7,796 nt of DNA from Chloroflexota bacterium (GTDB lineage Bacteria; Chloroflexota; Dehalococcoidia; Lucifugimonadales; Australimonadaceae): assembly GCA_028875085.1 (NCBI GenBank), contig JAPPFU010000262.1, positions 582 through 8,377 on the forward strand. Reading direction: 5' to 3'. Below the pieces are notes generated by a model. That model saw nothing but the letters and a program-made list of their open reading frames with translations. It was not told where the DNA came from and searched no databases. Below, piece by piece: positions 1-4,936 of the stretch. How positions within the stretch are numbered: the first letter of the stretch is position 1; each line of letters begins with the position of its first letter. The translations under genes were made by a program, and so were the position numbers.

Positions 1-76
1 GCGCGAGGCGAACTTCCCCGCCTCGGCCACGCGATGGCTACGGGCGCTGCGCAACGATACGGAGGAGACGCGATGA
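1..76 (+). CDS. C-terminal tail of an unidentified upstream gene (partial)
   Basis: The second forward frame is open from the window edge and ends in TGA at 74-76. It would encode about 24 residues, ending NDTEETR. The stop overlaps the ATG of the next gene in an ATGA arrangement, the usual layout of translationally coupled genes in an operon, which is the main reason to believe it is real. The fragment is too short and lacks motifs, so no function can be given. The frame of the epimerase is also open to the left edge, so an N-terminal extension of that protein is a competing explanation for these bases. Confidence 0.35.
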   Translation, partial: REANFPASATRWLRALRNDTEETR

Positions 77-939
77 GAGTGTTCGTTACCGGCGGCGTCG
101 GCCACGTCGGCGCCTACATCGTCCAACGCCTGCTCGACGCGGGGCACACGGTGGTCTGCGCCGACGTGCGCCCGCCCGCGGAAGGCCTGCCCGCCATAGG
201 GGAGGCCGGCCAAGCCCTGACGCACGTCATCGTCGACGTGACCGACTACGGCCAGGTGCTCGCCGCAATGACGGGCGCCAAGGCGGTCGTCCACATGGCA
301 GCCATTCCCAACCCTGTCCAGCGGCCCGAGCACGAGGTCTTCCGCATCAATATGACGACCAATTGGAACGTGCTCCAGGCGGCGGAGGTTCACGGCGTGC
401 CGAAGATCGTCATGGCGTCCTCCATCAACGCCGTCGGCGCGTCCTTCGCGCCTGTCGTGCCGCGCGAGTACTTCCCCATCGACGAGCGCCTCCCCACCAA
501 AGCCGCCGACGGCTACGCCCAATCCAAGTGGCTCGGCGAGGAGATGGCCGAGGCGTTCGTGCGCCGCCGTCCTGTGCAGATTGCCAGCATGCGCTTTCAC
601 GGCCTGTGGACGCGCGAGCGCCAAGCCGCCTGGAACGCCGACCCGGCCAAGCGCATCGATGGCGAGCGCCAGGCGCGCAACTTCTGGTCGTGGACGGACG
701 TGGGCGAGGCCGCCGACTCCTGCCTGCTCGCCCTGGAGGCCGACTGGCCAGGGCACGAGGCGTTCTTCATCAACGCGGACGACACGGTGCTGGACGAGCC
801 GACGGAAGACCTGCTCGCGCGCTGGTACCCCGACGCGGAGCGCACGCGCTCGCTCCCCAGCTGCGCTTCTCCCATCAGCAACGAGAAGGCCAAGCGCGTC
901 CTCGGCTGGCGCCCCCAAGCCACCTGGCGCGACGCCTAA
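73..939 (+). CDS. NAD(P)-dependent epimerase/dehydratase (extended SDR family)
   Basis: A 288-residue extended short-chain dehydrogenase/reductase of the nucleotide-sugar epimerase/dehydratase type, probably soluble and cytoplasmic. The N-terminal Rossmann fold shows the GGVGHVG dinucleotide loop (residues 7-13), an acidic residue after the second strand (D31) that favours NAD over NADP, and HMAAIP at 75-79/80. The catalytic set is visible: SS at 116-117, and Tyr148 with Lys152 in YAQSK. The C-terminal half (residues 173-288) is the variable substrate domain and ends NEKAKRVLGWRP, as in many UDP-sugar epimerases. The length is slightly short for UDP-glucose 4-epimerase (about 310-340), so the substrate is left open; uronate dehydrogenase-like or lactone-forming members are alternatives. 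The ATG at 73 is preferred over the one at 34 because GGAGGAG lies just upstream and the protein then begins directly at the first Rossmann strand. Confidence 0.9.
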   Translation: MRVFVTGGVGHVGAYIVQRLLDAGHTVVCADVRPPAEGLPAIGEAGQALTHVIVDVTDYGQVLAAMTGAKAVVHMAAIPNPVQRPEHEVFRINMTTNWNVLQAAEVHGVPKIVMASSINAVGASFAPVVPREYFPIDERLPTKAADGYAQSKWLGEEMAEAFVRRRPVQIASMRFHGLWTRERQAAWNADPAKRIDGERQARNFWSWTDVGEAADSCLLALEADWPGHEAFFINADDTVLDEPTEDLLARWYPDAERTRSLPSCASPISNEKAKRVLGWRPQATWRDA

Positions 940-994
940 GCGCAACGCACACTTCCGCATCGGCTGCGTTGAGGCGAGCGCGCGCGGGCGCGAG

Positions 995-1018
995 CGGCCT
1001 TCGAGTTCCCTCAGGCCG
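995..1018. terminator. Hairpin between convergent genes, possible bidirectional terminator
   Basis: CGGCCT at 995-1000 pairs with AGGCCG at 1013-1018. Inside, GAG (1003-1005) can pair with CTC (1010-1012) around a TTCC loop. It lies in the 98-base gap between the stops of the epimerase (+) and the DUF151 gene (-), where a shared terminator is expected. There is no T-rich tract on either side, so intrinsic termination is only inferred from position and stem. Confidence 0.35.
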
Positions 1019-1037
1019 AATGAGGAGGGAGAGCGGG

Positions 1038-1601
1038 CTAGGTCTTGGAGCCGCCCTGGTCGATGTCCTCAAGGCCGGGCAGGTCTTGAATGAAGTCGGA
1101 GAAGGCGGACATGGAGCGCATCTCCTCCTCGGTTATGGCGCGTGTTCCCTGCCTGCCGCGGCCTTGGGCTATCTCGTTGCCGATGCCCTCGTCGCTCTCC
1201 TTGTCCATCAGAATGCCCGCTTTGTCGAGCACGCCGTCCTCGACGTAGATGGGGACGTGGGAACGGACGGCGACGGCGATGGCGTCGCTCGGGCGGCAGT
1301 CGACCTCGACGTTGCCCTCGTCGCGGGCGATGACCAGCTTCGCGAAGAAGGTGTCGTTCATCAGGTCGGAGACGACGACGTGGGCGACCTGACCGCCCAG
1401 GCTGGTGATGACAGCGCCGAGCAGGTCGTGGGTGAGGGGGCGAGGGACGCTGACGTCCTGGAGCTTGACGGCGATAGCGTCGGCCTCCGGCGAGCCGATC
1501 CAGATGGGAAGGTAGCGCTCCGCGTCCTTCTCCTTCAGTATCACCACGCGCTGGTAATTCATGAGGCTCACGCGGATGCTGTCGATCTCCATCGTCAACA
1601 T
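1038..1601 (-). CDS. DUF151 bifunctional nuclease family protein
   Basis: A 187-residue protein of the DUF151 (bifunctional nuclease, BFN) family, characterised in plants as having combined RNase and DNase activity and in bacteria only structurally. The core covers residues 1-125. It has the family hallmarks LPIWIG followed by EADAIA (31-44), the PRPLTHDLL segment (53-61) and DCRPSDAIAVAVR (101-113), followed by PIYV. The tail (127-187) is acidic and ends with FSDFIQDLPGLEDI, as in many bacterial members. The nuclease role is transferred from the family; metal or nucleic-acid binding cannot be judged here. The start at 1601 is chosen because a GGAGAG-like site lies about eight bases upstream; a second ATG at 1592 is possible. 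It is downstream of the crotonase gene on the same strand, 103 bases away with a hairpin between, so co-transcription is uncertain. Confidence 0.9.
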   Translation of the reverse strand: MLTMEIDSIRVSLMNYQRVVILKEKDAERYLPIWIGSPEADAIAVKLQDVSVPRPLTHDLLGAVITSLGGQVAHVVVSDLMNDTFFAKLVIARDEGNVEVDCRPSDAIAVAVRSHVPIYVEDGVLDKAGILMDKESDEGIGNEIAQGRGRQGTRAITEEEMRSMSAFSDFIQDLPGLEDIDQGGSKT

Positions 1602-1650
1602 ATCGGCCCTCTCTCCGCGCCTCGCCCCTCACACGCCGGAGGCGCTGGTT

Positions 1651-1677
1651 GGAGCGGCATTCTAGGCGCGCCGCTCC
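1651..1677 (-). terminator. Perfect 8-bp hairpin downstream of the crotonase gene
   Basis: GGAGCGGC (1651-1658) and GCCGCTCC (1670-1677) form a perfect, very GC-rich 8-bp stem with an 11-base loop. It lies 28 bases past the stop of the crotonase gene and 50 bases ahead of the DUF151 start, so it fits a terminator or attenuator of the minus-strand transcript. No T tract follows on the minus strand, so Rho-independent activity is uncertain. Confidence 0.4.
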
Positions 1678-1704
1678 CGGCGGTCAAACGCCTGCGCGCG
1701 TCGA

Positions 1705-2634
1705 TCAGTCCCCGAACCGGGGCGGGCGGCGCTCCATGAAGGCGCGCACGCCTTCGCGGAAATCGTCCGAGTTGGCCGCCTCGCGCGGCAGGGCGCGGTT
1801 GGCGCGGGGCACGGCCTCCGGCGCCCCGTAGCGCAGCAGGTCGCCCAGCACCTGCTTGTGGATGCGGTGAGAGTTGGGGGAGAGGCGCGCCGCGTCCGCC
1901 GCTAGCGCCTCCGCGTAGCCTTGTGCCTCGTCGTCGGGCGTAACAACTTCGGCCAGGCCCCACGCGGCGGCTTCGGCGCCGCCGACGGCGCGGGCGGTGA
2001 GCAGCAGATGGGCGGCGCGCCCCTGGCCTGCAAGCCCCACGATACGGGCGACGAACCCGTGGCCGATGGCCAGCCCCATCCGCGCGGCGGGCAGCGCGAA
2101 GGACGCCGACTCGCCGGCTACGCGCAGGTCGGCGCTGATCGCCAACTCGAAGCCGCCGCCGATGCAGTGTCCCTTGACCATAGCGATAGTCGGCTTGGCC
2201 ATGCCCGCCAGCGCGCCGCAGGCGTCCTCCAACGCTTCCGCGTAGGCGCGCGCCTTCTCCGGCGTACTGCGCGTCCGCTCGAACTCCGTCACGTCCGCGC
2301 CGGCGGAGAACGCCTTGTCGCCCGCACCCCGCACGATGACCGCGCGGACGGCGCCGTCCGCGTCCAGTTCGCGGAAGACTCGCGCCAAGCGCCGCCACAT
2401 CGCCAGCGTGATGGCGTTGCGCTGCTCCGGGCGATTGAGCACGACCACCGCCGTCGAATCGGCGCGCTCCACCAGCACGTCGTCAGCGGCGGCGTCCGCC
2501 TCGCTGTGCGCCTTCGCCTCCCGCGCCTCCGCCAACTCCTGCGGGCTGAAAGGGGTGAAACATTCCTCGCACAGGTAGAATGTCTGGTTGTAGTCAAGGT
2601 CGCCCCCGCACAGGGGGCAAGCGCCATCGTCCAT
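1705..2634 (-). CDS. Crotonase (enoyl-CoA hydratase/isomerase family) with N-terminal zinc ribbon
   Basis: A 309-residue protein in two parts. Residues 6-25 hold CPLC and CEEC pairs separated by 12 residues, a likely structural zinc ribbon, followed by a short charged linker. Residues 52-309 are a complete crotonase domain of usual length. The oxyanion-hole segments are AFSAGAD (108-114) and GHCIGGGFELA (155-165), and the C-terminus RRPPRFGD is typical. In classical enoyl-CoA hydratases two glutamates act on water. Glu163 matches the first, but the position of the second, 20 residues on, is Ala183 (LPA instead of xPE). Another crotonase reaction (isomerase, thioesterase-like or hydrolase-like) is therefore as likely as hydration, and the substrate is unknown. 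ATG at 2634 is preferred to the in-frame ATG at 2658 because neither has a ribosome site, but a TATAGT box sits six bases before 2634, fitting leaderless translation. Divergent from the selenoprotein gene. Confidence 0.88.
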   Translation of the reverse strand: MDDGACPLCGGDLDYNQTFYLCEECFTPFSPQELAEAREAKAHSEADAAADDVLVERADSTAVVVLNRPEQRNAITLAMWRRLARVFRELDADGAVRAVIVRGAGDKAFSAGADVTEFERTRSTPEKARAYAEALEDACGALAGMAKPTIAMVKGHCIGGGFELAISADLRVAGESASFALPAARMGLAIGHGFVARIVGLAGQGRAAHLLLTARAVGGAEAAAWGLAEVVTPDDEAQGYAEALAADAARLSPNSHRIHKQVLGDLLRYGAPEAVPRANRALPREAANSDDFREGVRAFMERRPPRFGD

Positions 2635-2640
2635 GCGGCG

Positions 2641-2671
2641 ACTATACACCGGGCACACGCCCGGTCAGGAA
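2641..2671 (-). promoter_or_regulatory. Probable leaderless promoter of the crotonase gene
   Basis: On the minus strand, TATAGT (2646-2641) is followed by exactly six bases and then the ATG at 2634, the spacing expected when transcription starts on the A of the start codon. A fair -35 match (CTGACC, 4 of 6) lies 16 bases upstream of it. The short A/T core ACTATACA stands out in a GC-rich surrounding. Its other strand reads TATACA at 2643-2648, a possible -10 for the divergent gene, though no good -35 accompanies it. Confidence 0.4.
2648..2665. promoter_or_regulatory. Perfect inverted repeat in the divergent promoter region, operator candidate
   Basis: ACCGGGC (2648-2654) and GCCCGGT (2659-2665) are perfect 7-base arms around ACAC. 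The repeat lies inside the spacer of the putative crotonase promoter and just ahead of the ribosome site of the divergent gene. A bound protein there could control both genes; it could also form a hairpin in the short leader of the + strand transcript. No regulator gene is in the window. Confidence 0.35.
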
Positions 2672-2681
2672 GGAGCGCGCG

Positions 2682-3356
2682 ATGCCGGACGCAGCCGCTA
2701 TCCCCGTCGTGAAGTGGTACGACTTCGTCTGACCCTGGTGCTACATCGGCCTGGCCAGGCTGAAGGCGCTGAACGAGGAGTACCCGCTGGAGGTTACGCA
2801 CAAGGCGTTCCTCCTACGCCCCGACACGCCCCAGGAGGGCGCGCCGCGCCCGCTGCGCCCCGGCCGCCCGGGCGAACTGTCGCCCCACCTCAAAGAGGTG
2901 GCGCTCAGCGCGGGCCTCGACAAGATGCGCCGCCCCGAACGCACGTCCAACTCCATGCGCGCGCTCCAAACCGCCAAGCACGCCGAGCGCCACGGCGCGT
3001 TAGATGCGGTGGTCGATGGCTTCTACCGCGCCTACTGGGAGGAGGGCGAGGACATCGGCGCGCTGCCTACGGTGCGCCGCGTAGCGGAGGCGGCGGGGTT
3101 GGCGTGGGAGCCAGTCGAGGCCGCGTTGGAGGCGTCGGCCTACGCCGAGGAAGTGCTGCGCGACTACGAGCAAGCCCACCAAGTCGGCTTCTCCGCCGTG
3201 CCCGCCTTCGTCTTCGGCGATGCGGGCTTCACGGGCGCGCAGCCGTTGGAGGTCTTCCGCCGCGTGGCGGAGCAGGCCGCCGAGGCGCTCCGCGCCGATC
3301 CCCACGCCTTCGACCGTCAGCGCGAGGCGTTCGCCGCAGGACCAAAGGCCGACTGA
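2682..3356 (+). CDS. Selenocysteine-containing DsbA/FrnE-family thiol oxidoreductase (UGA at codon 17 read as Sec)
   Basis: Read through one in-frame UGA (2730-2732), this frame gives a 224-residue protein matching the DsbA-type FrnE family along its length. Strand one ends YDFV, then U17-P-W-C20-YIG replaces the usual CPWCYIG active site. The helical domain holds RPDTP (46-50), SNSMRALQTAKHAERHG (89-105) and FYRAYWEEGEDIG (114-126). The thioredoxin fold resumes with GFSAVPAFVF (169-178, cis-proline Pro174) and GFTGAQPLEVF (182-192). No signal peptide is seen, so it should act in the cytoplasm as a disulfide oxidoreductase or isomerase; the partner is unknown. The ATG at 2682 has an excellent AGGAAGGAG site (2667-2675) six bases upstream, so ribosomes start ahead of the UGA. 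A SECIS-like hairpin follows it. Alternatives are a point mutation or a sequencing error in a Cys codon. The gene ends 10 bases from the convergent hydrolase gene. Confidence 0.85.
2740..2769 (+). promoter_or_regulatory. Candidate bacterial SECIS element
   Basis: Just after the UGA (2730-2732), bases 2746-2752 pair continuously with 2757-2763: U-A, C-G, G-U, G-C, C-G, C-G, U-A. The GGCC loop is at 2753-2756. The lower stem continues after an A/A mismatch with C2744-G2765, a 2x2 internal loop, C2741-G2768 and G2740-C2769. Twenty bases separate the UGA from the loop, and the loop opens with two guanines. Both fit the published bacterial SECIS pattern recognised by SelB. The core is a perfect 12-base palindrome (2749-2760) that also encodes part of the protein. 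A competing 5-bp pairing exists (2734-2738 with 2755-2759). Confidence 0.65.
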
Positions 3357-3370
3357 GGCGGAGCGCTCAG
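3353..3370. terminator. Small inverted repeat spanning both convergent stop codons
   Basis: CTGAG (3353-3357) and CTCAG (3366-3370) form 5-base arms around an 8-base loop, and each arm contains the TGA stop of one of the two converging genes. This is the only structure in the 10-base gap. Without a T tract, it is weak as a terminator. Confidence 0.2.
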
Positions 3371-4710
3371 GCGAGGCCCACCTCCGCGCGGGAGCGCGCG
3401 CACGTGTCGATGATGGCGTAGACGTAGCACCTCGCCACCCGCAGCAAGTTGTCCAGGTCCGCCCCCTCACCCGCGAGGAAGCCCAGCGACGGGTCGCGCG
3501 GCGCGCTGTTCTGTCCCCCAAGCCGCGCGGTGGGAATCCCCCACGAGCGCAGCACCGCCGCGTCCGTCATCCCCGACGCGGGGCGCCACTCGTGCCTTCG
3601 CCCCTCCACCGCCTCCCACGCCCGCACCGCCGATTGCACGATCCAGTTGTCCTCCGACGTGGCCGTGCCCGGCATAGAGGCGAAGGCGTCCCACGCCGCC
3701 TCGATCTGCGGATGGCGCGCGCGCAGCGACTCGACGAACGCGCCGAACTCGGCGAGCGCCGCATCCACCGTGTCGTTGGGGCTCACGCGCAGGTCAATGT
3801 AGAGGTTGCAAACGGAGGGAGAGAAGTCGGGCTTGTAAGGCCAACCCGCCTCGATAGCACCGATATGCCCCGGCGTAGAGGCCTGCCCTGCGCTGTGCGC
3901 GTCGGCGTACGCCTCGAACCAATCCACCAGTTCGGGAATCACGGCGGCTGCGTCCTCGATGGGGCGCTTGAACGCGCCCCTGCGCGCCGCGTAGCCGACG
4001 ACTCCCGTAAGCGTGAGCCTGATCCAGGCGACGCCCGGCTCCTCCCACAGCACCTGGTAGCCGGGCTTGGTGCTGATGCAGAAGTCGGCACGCAGGCCGT
4101 TGCGCAGCATGTGCTCGCATCCCGCGCCCATGCCTTGGTAGGCCACCCCGGCATAGGGACGGCCGGCTCCTTGCAACTCCACCTTGTGGATGCCCCCGCT
4201 CACCAGTCCGAGCAGCAGGTCGCCCCGCAGCGGAACGCCCGCCTTGGCGACGGCCTCCGCCGCGTGGATCGCAGCCGCGCATCCACCCTTGGGATTGCCG
4301 GACCCCGCGCCTGAGATGACGTTCCCCTCGCGCGAAGCAGCCGAATGGAACGACGGATGGTCGAGTCCGCCCACAACGAGGGGATCGTCCGGCGCGCCCG
4401 ATATGTAGTGGTCGAAGTGGCCGTAGAGCAGCAGGCTCGCGCCGCCTCCTGCGCCGTCGAGCCGTCCGATAGCGTTGCCCCGCTGCGGCGTCATCTCCTC
4501 GTAGCGCGCGTCGAGGCCCGCGGCGCGCATCCGCTCAACCGCGCACCACGCCGCCGCGCCCTCGCTCCCCGTAGGGCTGGGGATGTTCACCAGGTCGGTA
4601 ACGAGCGCGGCGATGCGCTCCGCGTCGAGTTGCGCCCGCGCCGCCTCGAGCCAGCCCTGCTGCTCCGAGCTCAGCGGGACGCGCGGGGCGGCGCTCGCGA
4701 AATCGGCCAT
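3367..4710 (-). CDS. Divergent M20-family metallopeptidase-like hydrolase (ArgE/DapE-related)
   Basis: A 447-residue cytoplasmic protein with M20 architecture. The catalytic domain begins with RIAALVTDLVNIPSPTGSE (32-50), has LLLYGHFDH (93-101, the usual GHxD metal motif) and resumes with ASGMTDAAVLRSWGIPT (378-394). A lid or dimerisation domain lies between at about 200-320. Canonical members use an Asp in a D-x-KGG motif, a Glu-Glu pair and a late His. Here the first reads N139-P-K-G-G, the stretch where EE is expected reads SGGIHK (171-176), and no AH..E motif is visible near the C-terminus, which instead has LAGEGAD. It may be a subfamily with different metal binding or chemistry, so substrate and activity are not assigned. 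ATG at 4710 is chosen because GGAGGAG lies three bases ahead and the fold begins there; the open frame upstream to 5256 is low-complexity and overlaps the channel gene. Confidence 0.82.
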   Translation of the reverse strand: MADFASAAPRVPLSSEQQGWLEAARAQLDAERIAALVTDLVNIPSPTGSEGAAAWCAVERMRAAGLDARYEEMTPQRGNAIGRLDGAGGGASLLLYGHFDHYISGAPDDPLVVGGLDHPSFHSAASREGNVISGAGSGNPKGGCAAAIHAAEAVAKAGVPLRGDLLLGLVSGGIHKVELQGAGRPYAGVAYQGMGAGCEHMLRNGLRADFCISTKPGYQVLWEEPGVAWIRLTLTGVVGYAARRGAFKRPIEDAAAVIPELVDWFEAYADAHSAGQASTPGHIGAIEAGWPYKPDFSPSVCNLYIDLRVSPNDTVDAALAEFGAFVESLRARHPQIEAAWDAFASMPGTATSEDNWIVQSAVRAWEAVEGRRHEWRPASGMTDAAVLRSWGIPTARLGGQNSAPRDPSLGFLAGEGADLDNLLRVARCYVYAIIDTCARSRAEVGLA

Positions 4711-4936
4711 CGTCTCCTCCGGTGCGGCGGCGGCTTTCAGGCCGATTCTAGCGGGTGGGACGCGTTGACACAGGAAGAGAGCGTGGAGTAGTCCCGTTGA
4801 CGCGGCCACGGCGCGGGCGTAGCGTGGCGAGCGTACGCCGCCCATAGGAGGATGAAGACGGTCCCGGTGAGGGCCAGCGCTCCACAACGCAGCAGCCCGC
4901 CCGCGCTCCCGCGACCCGGACGGGCCGGCAGCCCTT
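4711..4936. other. Intergenic region between divergent hydrolase and potassium-uptake genes
   Basis: This 226-base gap contains the hydrolase ribosome site (minus strand, 4714-4720) and two TTGAC boxes on the plus strand at 4765-4770 (TTGACA) and 4797-4802 (TTGACG). An isolated AGGAGG at 4846-4851 directly abuts an out-of-frame ATG. The right part, from about 4871, is open in the channel gene's frame but has no start codon. No RNA gene or repeat family is recognised. Confidence 0.5.
4797..4825 (+). promoter_or_regulatory. Candidate sigma-70-type promoter for the potassium-uptake operon
   Basis: TTGACG (4797-4802) is separated by exactly 17 bases from TAGCGT (4820-4825), which keeps the T1, A2 and T6 of the -10 consensus. 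The predicted start near 4832 would leave a leader of about 100 bases before the channel gene. The nearby TTGACA at 4765 has no convincing -10 at normal spacing. Confidence 0.3.

Noticed and set aside
34..72. Upstream ATG at 34 for the epimerase
   Set aside because: It adds 13 residues ahead of the Rossmann strand and has no ribosome site, whereas GGAGGAG lies directly before the ATG at 73.
363..1739. Long plus-strand ORF across the epimerase and DUF151 genes
   Set aside because: It is a compositional shadow: its product is Arg/Ala-rich and spans two well-supported genes in other frames.
2730..2732. UGA as evidence of a reassigned genetic code (Trp or Gly)
   Set aside because: The crotonase, M20 and Usp genes and this gene itself end in TGA at the expected family C-termini, so UGA works as a stop here. 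The aligned family residue is Cys, not Trp or Gly.
2898..3356. A 152-residue ORF starting at ATG 2898 as an independent gene
   Set aside because: It is only the C-terminal two-thirds of the FrnE-like protein, lacks the redox motif, and has a much poorer start than the ATG at 2682. Reading through the UGA explains the whole frame.
4765..4794. TTGACA box as a promoter
   Set aside because: The -35 is perfect, but no hexamer at 16-18 bases resembles a -10. The nearby TTGACG/TAGCGT pair is better.
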